NCBI RefSeq assembly: GCF_002794355.1
Contig: NZ_PGOI01000009.1
Location: forward strand, 248,001 to 312,000
Length of the DNA: 64,000 nucleotides
Reading direction: 5' to 3'
Source: Pseudorhodobacter sp. MZDSW-24AT
GTDB taxonomy: Bacteria > Pseudomonadota > Alphaproteobacteria > Rhodobacterales > Rhodobacteraceae
Within the stretch, counting starts at the first letter, position 1; each line of letters opens with the position of its first letter. The notes under the pieces were generated by a model. That model saw only the letters and a program-made list of their open reading frames with translations, did no database searches and was not told the origin of the DNA. The position numbers were made by a program, and so were the translations under genes. This document shows, in pieces, positions 38,552 to 45,599 of this stretch.

Positions 38552-39457
38552 ATGGGCCGTGTGAAAAAGGGCCGGGCCGTCTCCGGCTGGGTCATCATCG
38601 ACAAACCGGCGGGGGTGGGGTCGACCACCGTGGTGAACAAGGTGAAATGGGCGTTTCAGGCGCAAAAGGCAGGCCATGCCGGCACGCTCGACCCCGATGC
38701 CACCGGGGTTCTGGCGATTGCGCTGGGGGAGGCCACCAAGACGGTGCCTTATGTCACCGATGGGCTGAAATGCTATCACTTCCGCGTGGCCTTCGGCGCT
38801 GCCACCAGCAGCGACGACGCCTCGGGCGCTGTGCTGGAAACCCGCGATCAGCGGCCTTCGGATGCGCAGATCGAGGCGGCGCTTGCAGGCTTTCGCGGCG
38901 AGATCCTGCAAGTGCCGCCGCAGGTGTCGGCGGTCAAGGTGGATGGCGAGCGCGCCTATGATCTGGCCCGTGAGGGGGTCGAGATGGACCTTGTCGCGCG
39001 CCCCTTGTGGGTGGAGCGGCTGGAGGTGCTGGGCCGCCCCGATGCCGACCATGTCGATCTGGAAATGGTCTGCGGCAAGGGCGGCTATGTGCGCTCTGTC
39101 GCGCGGGATCTGGGGCAGGCGCTGGGCTGCCTCGGCCATGTCGCCTGGCTGCGCCGCACCTGGTCGGGGCCGTTCGAGGCCGAAGGGGCGGCGACGCTGG
39201 ACGAGATCGAGCGTCTGGCCCGCAGCGAAGAGATCGACGCCCTGCTGCGCCCGCTGGAACTGGGCCTGACCGACCTGCCCGAACTGCCCGCCACCCCCGA
39301 AGGCGCCGCGCGGCTGCGCAACGGCAATCCGGGGATGGTGCTTGCCTCCAGCGTGGACTGGGGCGACGAGGCTTGGGCCAGCCACCAAGGCCGCGCGGTG
39401 GCGGTGGGGGTTTACAAGGCCGGGGAGCTGCACCCGAGCCGGGTGTTCAACCTGTAA
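38552..39457 (+). CDS. truB: tRNA pseudouridine-55 synthase
   Basis: 301-residue TruB, which makes the universal pseudouridine 55 in tRNA T-loops. [15 protein letters not shown] begins the catalytic domain; D47 in [10 protein letters not shown] is the nucleophile. Further motifs are YDLAREG and [12 protein letters not shown], and a PUA-like C-terminal domain covers about 235-301. Transcribed with rbfA. Confidence 0.96.
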   Translation: MGRVKKGRAVSGWVIIDKPAGVGSTTVVNKVKWAFQAQKAGHAGTLDPDATGVLAIALGEATKTVPYVTDGLKCYHFRVAFGAATSSDDASGAVLETRDQRPSDAQIEAALAGFRGEILQVPPQVSAVKVDGERAYDLAREGVEMDLVARPLWVERLEVLGRPDADHVDLEMVCGKGGYVRSVARDLGQALGCLGHVAWLRRTWSGPFEAEGAATLDEIERLARSEEIDALLRPLELGLTDLPELPATPEGAARLRNGNPGMVLASSVDWGDEAWASHQGRAVAVGVYKAGELHPSRVFNL

Positions 39458-39543
39458 CGTCGGGCCGCCGCGCGGGGCATCGAGCCCCGCCCGGCGGCAT
39501 TGCCATGGCGGCGGTCTGCGCCGGTGGTCTGGGCTGTGGCGTC

Positions 39544-39573
39544 GGAGCCTCCGGCGGGAGTATTTGGGAAAGG
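39544..39573 (+). promoter_or_regulatory. CCTCCGGCGGGAG hairpin-like element before DUF1643 gene
   Basis: A GGAGCCTCCGGCGGGAG sequence followed by TATTTGGGAAAGG runs into the ribosome-binding site of the next gene. CTCC and GGAG can pair, and the GGAGCCTCC portion is itself an inverted repeat. I recall similar sequences as frequent intergenic elements in Rhodobacteraceae genomes; the function is not known to me. Confidence 0.4.
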
Positions 39574-39578
39574 TGCAA

Positions 39579-40109
39579 ATGCAGGCGGCTGAAGGGCAGG
39601 TGGTGCGCCAGCACCAGAAGGGGGATGCGGCGTCGGAAGCGGTGTATTCGCCCTGCGAGGTCTATCGCTATCTGCTGACGCGGATCTGGGACGGGGCAGG
39701 GGCGCGGGCCTTGTTCGTGATGCTGAACCCCTCTACCGCGACCGAGGCGCAGAATGACCCGACGGTGGAGCGCTGTGAGCGCCGCGCCCGGGCCTTGGGC
39801 TTTGGCGGGTTTCGGGTGGTGAACATCTTTGCCTTTCGTGCAACCGATCCGCGGGTGATGCGGGCGGCGGCAGACCCGGTGGGGCCGGGCAATGATGCGG
39901 CGATTTTGGGTTCGGTGCAGGCCTGGCAGCCGGATCAGGTGATCTGTGCTTGGGGCACGCATGGGGCGCATCTGGGGCGCGGCGATGCGGTGGCCGGCAT
40001 GCTGCGCGGCACCGGGGTGCCGCTGTGGCATCTGGGGCTGACGGCGGCGGGCCAGCCCAAGCATCCGCTCTACATCGGCTACGCCCAGCAGCCGCAGCTT
40101 TGGGCCTAG
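39579..40109 (+). CDS. DUF1643 protein
   Basis: 176-residue DUF1643 protein with RALFVMLNPSTATEAQNDPT, RVVNIFAFRATDP and VICAWGTHG as its marks. The domain is cytosolic and of unknown function, sometimes found with mobile or defence genes but here placed between truB and rpsO. GGGAAAGG precedes the ATG. Its stop is 1 bp from the stop of the convergent RTX gene. Confidence 0.88.
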   Translation: MQAAEGQVVRQHQKGDAASEAVYSPCEVYRYLLTRIWDGAGARALFVMLNPSTATEAQNDPTVERCERRARALGFGGFRVVNIFAFRATDPRVMRAAADPVGPGNDAAILGSVQAWQPDQVICAWGTHGAHLGRGDAVAGMLRGTGVPLWHLGLTAAGQPKHPLYIGYAQQPQLWA

Positions 40110-40110
40110 C

Positions 40111-41154
40111 TCAGGCGGCCTGCAGCCGGATCAGCGACAGATCAAGCCCCGCCGCATCCCGGATCAGCGCCACCGCCACGCCATCCAGCCGCAGCGTCAC
40201 ATCCTGCGACCCCGCCACCGGCTCCGCCGTCAGGTCTGGCAGCGGGTGGAGCACTGCATCGTAAAGCACCACGATTTCATCCGCGTCGGGGCTGTAATCC
40301 GTGATCTCTGCCAGTGGCAGCCCCGGCCCGAAGTCCTGCAGCCGGAACAGATCGTCGTCCGGGCCGCCCGTCGCCACATCTCCGGGCCCCAGCACCAGCG
40401 CATCCGCGCCTGCGCCGCCGTTCAGCACATCGGCTGCCGCGTCGCTTTGCCCTTCCGCGCCTCCCCAGAGCCAGTCCTCCCCGGTGCCGCCGTCCAGCGT
40501 GTCCTGCCCGCCACCGCCTTCCAGCCGGTCATCCCCCGCGCCCCCGGCCAGCCAATCGCGCCCCGCGTCGCCCGCCAGCCGGTCGCGCCCTTCGCCGCCC
40601 AAGAGCGTATCCGCCCCGCCGCCGCCCAGCAGCGTATCGTCGCCTTCCCCCCCTGCAAGCGCATCCGCCCCCTTGCCGCCGCTCAGCACATCGGCCCCCG
40701 CGCCGCCGCGCAGCTCATCGGCCCCGCCTTGCCCAGAAAGGCTGTCGTCGCCATCCCCGCCCTCCAGCCAGTCGCGCCCCGCGCCGCCTGCCAGCCGGTC
40801 ATCGCCGCCGCGCCCTGTCAGCTGATCCGCCCCCGCGCCGCCCGCCAGCCGGTCGCCCGCTGCGCCGCCGCTCAGCACATCTTCCGCGGTCGAGCCCGCG
40901 CGCTGCACCGGCTCTGCCACCGGGTCGGGCAGATCATCCGACACCGGCATCCCGTCCACGACTCGCCCTGCGCCTGGGTCCTCTGCCCCGTCATCGGCAA
41001 AGATCCAGTCCAGCGACAGCGCTTCCTCTTCGGGCACCTCCGGCTCCGACTCGGGGCTGTCCTCCGCCTCTTCCGCCTCTGCCGAGGGGCGCATCACGCT
41101 GTCGGCGACATAGCCCACCCCGAAAGCCCCCAGAATTGCCAGAAACGCCAACAT
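40111..41154 (-). CDS. RTX-type calcium-binding repeat protein with N-terminal anchor
   Basis: 347-residue protein. An N-terminal hydrophobic segment (1-20) is followed by an acidic Glu/Asp/Pro-rich linker (24-90). About 16 RTX nonapeptide repeats of the GGxGxDxLx type follow (92-250), then a ~95-residue C-terminal beta domain. The repeats form calcium-filled beta rolls outside the cell. The N-terminal anchor is unusual, since most RTX proteins leave by type I secretion with a C-terminal signal; no secretion genes lie nearby. Confidence 0.85.
   Translation of the reverse strand: MLAFLAILGAFGVGYVADSVMRPSAEAEEAEDSPESEPEVPEEEALSLDWIFADDGAEDPGAGRVVDGMPVSDDLPDPVAEPVQRAGSTAEDVLSGGAAGDRLAGGAGADQLTGRGGDDRLAGGAGRDWLEGGDGDDSLSGQGGADELRGGAGADVLSGGKGADALAGGEGDDTLLGGGGADTLLGGEGRDRLAGDAGRDWLAGGAGDDRLEGGGGQDTLDGGTGEDWLWGGAEGQSDAAADVLNGGAGADALVLGPGDVATGGPDDDLFRLQDFGPGLPLAEITDYSPDADEIVVLYDAVLHPLPDLTAEPVAGSQDVTLRLDGVAVALIRDAAGLDLSLIRLQAA
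40459..40875 (-). repeat. RTX nonapeptide repeat block
   Basis: DNA encoding residues ~94-232 of the RTX protein, a run of 27-bp degenerate tandem units giving GGAGxDxLx repeats. It explains the strong periodic GC-rich pattern here and the long antisense reading frames. Confidence 0.85.
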
Positions 41155-41492
41155 GCGCCAAAACCCCCTCGGCCCTTGCCCGGCCCGTTAACCACGCTTT
41201 CGCGCAACCCCGCGATTGCAAAAGAAAACCCGCCCCTTGGGCATAGCACGAATCGCCGCTTGCGCCCAGCAAGGGCGCGGGAAATCTGTGGCCATCCTTA
41301 ACAAAGCCTTGCGCCCTACCGCCCGGTCGCCCTGCCGCCCGACCGCCCTGCCGCCGCGCCTGACGCCGGGGCTTCCCTTTGCCCGCGCTTTGCCCTATAC
41401 GCGCGCATCCCCGGCGTTTGTCCGGGGGCCAATGGTCTTGCTGGACGACATCCCGGCTCGCACCTTCACCCTTCTGCAAAAGGAGACATCCG
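41155..41492. other. 338-bp divergent region between RTX gene and rpsO
   Basis: No credible gene. It contains a CTATAC box at 41395-41400 that could be an rpsO -10 element, and a leader hairpin CCCCGG/CCGGGG (41409-41414/41422-41427). The leader between this hairpin and the ATG is ~65 nt, long enough for autoregulation by S15, which is known for rpsO in other bacteria but not shown here. Confidence 0.45.
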
Positions 41493-41762
41493 ATGTCGAT
41501 CACCGTCGAAGAAAAAGCCCGCCTGATCAAGGAATACGCCACCAAAGAGAACGACACCGGCTCGCCGGAAGTTCAGGTGGCCATCCTGTCGTCGCGCATT
41601 GCGACCTTGACCGAGCATTTCAAGGGCCACAAGAAAGACAACCACTCGCGTCGTGGCCTGCTGATGATGGTCGCCCAGCGCCGCAAGCTGCTGGACTACC
41701 TCAAGGCCAAGGACGAGCAGCGCTACACCACCCTGATCGGCCGCCTCGGCCTGCGCCGCTAA
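41493..41762 (+). CDS. rpsO: 30S ribosomal protein S15
   Basis: 89-residue S15 with the full family sequence pattern: [50 protein letters not shown] and [20 protein letters not shown]. It binds 16S rRNA early in 30S assembly. Strong AAAAGGAG site before the ATG. In most bacteria pnp follows directly; here a terminator and an unrelated AT-rich gene follow. Confidence 0.98.
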   Translation: MSITVEEKARLIKEYATKENDTGSPEVQVAILSSRIATLTEHFKGHKKDNHSRRGLLMMVAQRRKLLDYLKAKDEQRYTTLIGRLGLRR

Positions 41763-41788
41763 CCGATCCCGAGCCCCGGCTCCCCGAA

Positions 41789-41816
41789 CGCCCGCCCCGA
41801 AAGGGGTGGGCGTTTT
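41789..41816 (+). terminator. Terminator of rpsO
   Basis: CGCCCGCCCC (41789-41798) pairs with GGGGTGGGCG (41803-41812) with one G-T wobble, GAAA loop, then TTTTGCGTTT. Confidence 0.85.
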
Positions 41817-41910
41817 GCGTTTGGGGGGGTGTTAAGGGCGGAAAGTGGCCGTTTACTGCGCCCTGCGCCGAAATCCGGGGGTGGACAAGGCAGCACCCGG
41901 ACCTGCCTAA

Positions 41911-42027
41911 TCACGCGCCGAAATTGGGGCAGGCTGTAAACCTCCCGCATGGGACGGCGAAGGCTGGATTGCAACCGCTCTGAAGGACGAGATTGCTGCA
42001 GGTCAGCCGATTCTTGCTTGCCATTAG
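41911..42027 (+). pseudogene. Possible gene remnant (C-terminal fragment)
   Basis: 38 sense codons between an upstream TAA and a TAG, no ATG/GTG start, but with natural-looking composition: KPPAWDGEGWIATALKDE followed by a short AAGQPILAC tail. It could be the surviving end of a gene cut by a rearrangement or insertion. I do not recognise the family; chance is possible. Confidence 0.25.
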
Positions 42028-42078
42028 AGAAAATCTTTCCAAGATTGCTGACGCGAAATCTGGCAATTGAGGACACTT

Positions 42079-43854
42079 ATGGCGGAACTCCACTCTCAGG
42101 TGGTGCCTATTCAAACGCTCTATACTTGGTTCCGCGATAATAAGTTGATTGTGAATCGACGGTATCAGAGAAAACTGGTGTGGACTCTTGAGGAGAAGCA
42201 AAAACTTCTTGACTCCATAATGTCAAAATATCCGATTCCCGCTATCCTACTCTCAGAGATCGAGGGCCCAAGAGAAAACTTTGAGATTATCGACGGCCTT
42301 CAAAGAATGCACGCTATTCTGTCATTCATTGAAACTTCATATCCAATTCTAGATGGACGGTATTTTGATTTGAATTACTTCCCGACCGCCAAAGCGATTT
42401 CGGAAACAGGGATTTTTTCGGATCAAAGCGGAGGGAATGTTCTCGAGAGTGCCGCCTGCTCAACGATTCTAAACTACCAAATATCGTTATCAATTCTACG
42501 GAAGGCTTCCAACAAAGAGGTCAATGAAGTCTTTGATCGAATTAATACTTATGGTCACCGTCTTAGCGATCAGGAGCGTCGCCAAGCAGGAGTTCAAAGC
42601 AAGTTTGCCGAGCTTGTTCGAAGTCTAGCTTGCAGCGTGAGGGGGGATGTGTCATCCGACCGCCTTTTCCTTTATGAAATGCCTTCCATCAGCATCGATC
42701 TCCCAATGACAAAGCATGGATATGAGGTCAGAGCTGACGAGGTGTTTTGGGTTGCACAGGGCATTCTTAGATCAACGAACCTTCGAGACAGCGAGGATGA
42801 ACAGTGCATCGCTGACACCGTTGCCTGCATCATCGGGCAAGACTTGATTGATCGCTCCAAGGCAGCACTTGATGCCGTGTATGACGTTTCAAACGCTGAA
42901 TACACCAGAATTGAAACCGCGCTGGACCTTTATAACGCAGAAAAGGTTTCGGAAGAGTTCAAGTTCGTCTTGGGGGAGGTCGAGAAGATCTGCGCAGAAG
43001 GCAACGCAACCAAGCTGCGCGACCTGTTGTTCGAGCCGAAGACGACTAATGCCTTCCCGTCTGTCTTCACAGTGGTCTTCTTGGCGATCTTCGAGTGCGG
43101 CGTCAGCCAGGGAAAGAGGATTGCCGACTATTCTGGACTGAAGAACTCCCTGAAAGGCATTAACAAGAGAATCCCGGTCGGTCAAAAGGGCTCTAACCAA
43201 GCGGAACGCCGGACGAATATTGACGTTGTAAAGGGCATCATTTCTAAATTCTTTGTTGACGACCCCGGTCTTGCGAAGTTGATTTTTAGCAACCACAAGA
43301 TCGTTGATATTGATGGAGACATCCGGCGTTCGGAAATAGAGCTTGCTAATTACGAGTTAAAACAAGGGCTTCTTCCTCTTGAGGCAGGAGCGAAGGACCC
43401 TGCCGCTATGCTCGATAAGATTCTGCGGACCGTCTGCGCAATCGCTAACAATGGCCCAAAATCGGCGGGAAAGATTTTTATTGGCGTGGCAGACAAGGAC
43501 GCTGATATTAAAAGGGCCTCAGCCATAGACGGGGTTGTAGGAAAGGCAATCGGAAAGAGAACTGTCATAGGAGTCTGCAGAGAGGCCAAGAGACTCGGAA
43601 AGTCGATGGAAGACTACGTTCAAATCGTAGTCAACCACATTAAGAATTCAAAAATTTCCGAACATACAAAGGGTGCGGTGCTGTCTCATATTGATTTCAA
43701 CAGTTACTTTGACTTGGGGGTGTTGGTGATATCTATCCCTCCCCAAAAGGAGCTAACTTACCTTGGCGATGAGCTCTATCGTCGCGATGGTTCCAATAAC
43801 ATCCTTGTTTCCAGCCCAAAGGATGTAGTCGCAGTGAACTCGCGGTTTCAATAG
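42079..43854 (+). CDS. DUF262 protein with Schlafen/AlbA_2-like C-terminus
   Basis: 591-residue protein, clearly more A+T-rich and with different codon use from all neighbours. The N-terminal ~230 residues are a DUF262 domain: VNRRYQRKLVWTLEEKQKLL, YPIPAILLSEI and IIDGLQRMHAIL (70-81), the DGxQR active motif of GmrS-type proteins. The C-terminal ~175 residues look like a Schlafen AlbA_2 domain: ANYELKQG near 420, TVCAIANN, KIFIGVADKD and a late VLVISIPP strand. The middle is unassigned. No DUF1524 HNH nuclease is present. GAGG 6 nt before the ATG at 42079. Likely stand-alone defence or restriction factor; function inferred. Confidence 0.8.
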   Translation: MAELHSQVVPIQTLYTWFRDNKLIVNRRYQRKLVWTLEEKQKLLDSIMSKYPIPAILLSEIEGPRENFEIIDGLQRMHAILSFIETSYPILDGRYFDLNYFPTAKAISETGIFSDQSGGNVLESAACSTILNYQISLSILRKASNKEVNEVFDRINTYGHRLSDQERRQAGVQSKFAELVRSLACSVRGDVSSDRLFLYEMPSISIDLPMTKHGYEVRADEVFWVAQGILRSTNLRDSEDEQCIADTVACIIGQDLIDRSKAALDAVYDVSNAEYTRIETALDLYNAEKVSEEFKFVLGEVEKICAEGNATKLRDLLFEPKTTNAFPSVFTVVFLAIFECGVSQGKRIADYSGLKNSLKGINKRIPVGQKGSNQAERRTNIDVVKGIISKFFVDDPGLAKLIFSNHKIVDIDGDIRRSEIELANYELKQGLLPLEAGAKDPAAMLDKILRTVCAIANNGPKSAGKIFIGVADKDADIKRASAIDGVVGKAIGKRTVIGVCREAKRLGKSMEDYVQIVVNHIKNSKISEHTKGAVLSHIDFNSYFDLGVLVISIPPQKELTYLGDELYRRDGSNNILVSSPKDVVAVNSRFQ

Positions 43855-43866
43855 TGCTTCTCGTTA

Positions 43867-43887
43867 GGCGGGGCTACCAGTCCCGCC
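43867..43887 (+). terminator. Hairpin after the DUF262 gene
   Basis: GGCGGG (43867-43872) pairs with CCCGCC (43882-43887), 9-nt loop, 13 nt after the stop codon. No T-tract. Confidence 0.35.
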
Positions 43888-43970
43888 CAAGCCATATCTG
43901 AGGTCAGAGACACAGAGAGAGGCCGCCCGCGACAGAGCTCCGCATGTTACCCATTCGGCAAGTGACCGGT

Positions 43971-44090
43971 TTAGGGAATCTGTGCGGCTGCATTTAGCAG
44001 AAGAGTGACAGGCTGCTTAGGGCCGAACACGTCCCCAAGCACAATCCTCCACCCCTCCCCAACCCTGAACAACTCATGAATCCCAACACC
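43971..44090 (-). pseudogene. Possible gene remnant, minus strand
   Basis: Open frame of 39 codons ending at TAA (43971-43973), no ATG, with protein-like content such as HELFRVGEGWRIVLGDVFG followed by PKQPVTLLLNAAAQIP. TTG or ATT could start a short peptide. With the fragment at 41911-42027 it flanks the DUF262 gene, both C-termini pointing inward. Not assigned to a family. Confidence 0.3.
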
Positions 44091-44098
44091 CTAACCCC

Positions 44099-44128
44099 TT
44101 GATTTCCTTTGTCCCGCACCCTTGTAAC
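44099..44128 (+). promoter_or_regulatory. Possible sigma-70 promoter of pheS
   Basis: TTGATT (44099-44104), 18-nt spacer, TGTAAC (44123-44128), 80 bp before the pheS ATG. Confidence 0.4.
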
Positions 44129-44208
44129 ACAGGGGGCACCGCGCCTCCCCCTTGCATCCTTGGTCTGGTCCCGCTAACCCAGAAGCGTCTGTTTCAAAGG
44201 GGCAAAGC

Positions 44209-45288
44209 ATGGACCTGAGCAACCTCCGGGGCAAGTATATCGAGGCCGTGGCCGGGGCGTCGAGTGAGGCCGCGCTGGAGGAGGTCCGTCTGGCCGCCCT
44301 CGGCAAGAAGGGCGAGATCTCGGCCCTGATGGCGACCCTTGGCAAGATGGACCCCGAGGCGCGCAAGGCCGCCGGCGCGGCCATGAACCTGTTGCGGGAC
44401 GAGATCGACGCGGCCCTGCGCGCCCGCAAGGCTGGCCTCGCCGACGCCGCCCTCGATGCCCGGCTGCGGTCGGAATGGCTGGACGTGACGCTGCCCGGCC
44501 GCCCCCGCCCGCGCGGCACCATCCACCCCGTGAGCCAGGTGATGGAGGAGCTGACCGCGATCTTCGCCGATATGGGCTTCTCGGTGGCCGAGGGTCCGCA
44601 GGTCGAGAGTGACTGGTATAATTTCGACGCCCTGAACATCCCCCCCGAGCATCCCGCGCGGCAGGAGCATGACACCTTCTTCATGCACCGCGCCGAAGGC
44701 GACGCCCGCCCGCCCCACGTGCTGCGCACCCATACCTCCCCGGTCCAGATCCGCGCGATGACCGAGCAGGGCGCCCCGATCCGGGTGATCGCCCCCGGGC
44801 GCGTCTACCGGATGGACATGGACCAGACCCATACCCCGATGTTCCATCAGGTTGAGGGTCTGGCGATCGACCGCGACATCAGCATGGCCAACCTGAAGTG
44901 GACGCTGGAGGAATTCTGCCGCGCCTTCTTCGAGGTGGACCGCGTCGAGCTGCGCTTCCGGGCCAGCCATTTCCCCTTTACCGAACCATCAGCCGAGGTT
45001 GATATCCGGTACTCGGTGGTGGGTGGCCAGCTGCGCATCGGTGAAGGTGACAAGTGGATGGAGATCCTAGGCTCGGGCATGGTGCATCCCAAGGTGCTCG
45101 CCGCCGCCGGGGTGAACCCTGATGACTGGCAAGGCTTTGCGTTTGGCATGGGCATCGACCGCATTGCGATGCTGAAATACGGCATCCCTGATCTGCGGGC
45201 GTTTTTCGAATCCGATCTGCGTTGGCTGCGGCATTACGGGTTCGCCGCCTTGGACATGCCCGATCTGGCGGGCGGCCTCAGCCGCTGA
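44209..45288 (+). CDS. pheS: Phenylalanyl-tRNA synthetase alpha subunit
   Basis: 359-residue catalytic subunit of the (alpha-beta)2 PheRS. An N-terminal coiled coil (1-90) precedes the class II core: [76 protein letters not shown] and [18 protein letters not shown] (motif 3). AAAGGGG precedes the ATG. Codon use in the first ~780 bp is markedly GAG-rich compared with neighbours, so this part may have been exchanged by recombination. pheT follows after an unusually long gap. Confidence 0.97.
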   Translation: MDLSNLRGKYIEAVAGASSEAALEEVRLAALGKKGEISALMATLGKMDPEARKAAGAAMNLLRDEIDAALRARKAGLADAALDARLRSEWLDVTLPGRPRPRGTIHPVSQVMEELTAIFADMGFSVAEGPQVESDWYNFDALNIPPEHPARQEHDTFFMHRAEGDARPPHVLRTHTSPVQIRAMTEQGAPIRVIAPGRVYRMDMDQTHTPMFHQVEGLAIDRDISMANLKWTLEEFCRAFFEVDRVELRFRASHFPFTEPSAEVDIRYSVVGGQLRIGEGDKWMEILGSGMVHPKVLAAAGVNPDDWQGFAFGMGIDRIAMLKYGIPDLRAFFESDLRWLRHYGFAALDMPDLAGGLSR

Positions 45289-45430
45289 CCGGACCGGCGC
45301 GGTCCACCAATATGCCCTCTCCTGACTGAAGGCCGTGTGTCGACAGGACAAAGCACAGGAGGGTGATCCCGATCATCAGGATAAGAAGCCAAGGGTTCCT
45401 GGCCTTGTGGTTTTTCGGTTTGGTGAGCAT
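45278..45430 (-). CDS. Possible small membrane protein opposite pheS-pheT gap
   Basis: 50-codon frame starting ATG at 45430. The peptide has a basic N-terminus (KPKNHKARN), one hydrophobic segment ([16 protein letters not shown]) and a short polar tail, the layout of single-pass small proteins. No Shine-Dalgarno sequence is visible, and its 3' end overlaps the pheS 3' end by 11 bp. Two ATGs slightly upstream are alternatives. Confidence 0.3.
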   Translation of the reverse strand: MLTKPKNHKARNPWLLILMIGITLLCFVLSTHGLQSGEGILVDRAGPVSG

Positions 45431-45599
45431 GGGGTCCATCATGACACAGGGTGTAACGGGCAGGTTCAGCAAGAATGTGGCGAACTGCCTTTGGCTGGTG
45501 CGACAACGCGTTTCCAATCGGGAAACCCCTGCCGCGCCGCTTTCCCTTTGCCCGGCTTTGCGCTAAGGCCAAGACTAAGAAATCCAAGGGACGTTTGCG
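45289..45599. other. 311-bp gap between pheS and pheT
   Basis: Apart from the possible minus-strand small protein, no gene is seen. The gap is long for a pheST operon, so pheT may have its own promoter in the last ~80 bp; no clear -35/-10 pair is identified. Confidence 0.45.

Larger units (their letters stand above)
41763..42078. other. 316-bp region between rpsO and the DUF262 gene
   Basis: Holds the rpsO terminator, then sequence that grows richer in A+T toward 42078. An open frame without a start codon, 41911-42027, is listed separately. No transposase, direct repeat or attachment site was recognised. Confidence 0.5.
43855..44208. other. 354-bp region between DUF262 gene and pheS
   Basis: Contains the hairpin above, a start-less minus-strand open frame (43971-44090) and a plausible pheS promoter near 44099-44128. 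The composition shifts back to GC-rich by about 44130, marking the right side of the AT-rich islet. Confidence 0.5.

Noticed and set aside
40459-40875. Tandem repeats that could suggest a CRISPR array
   Set aside because: The units are 27-bp coding repeats without spacers and translate to RTX nonapeptides.
40246-41301. 351-codon plus-strand open frame over the RTX gene
   Set aside because: Repetitive Arg/Pro/Ala shadow of the nonapeptide repeats.
42079-43854. DUF262 gene as part of a transposon or prophage
   Set aside because: No transposase, integrase, terminal inverted repeats or target-site duplication is seen nearby, so only foreign origin is claimed.
45363-45566. 67-codon plus-strand frame between pheS and pheT
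   Set aside because: It has no ribosome-binding site and mixed composition; the opposite-strand frame is the better, though weak, candidate.
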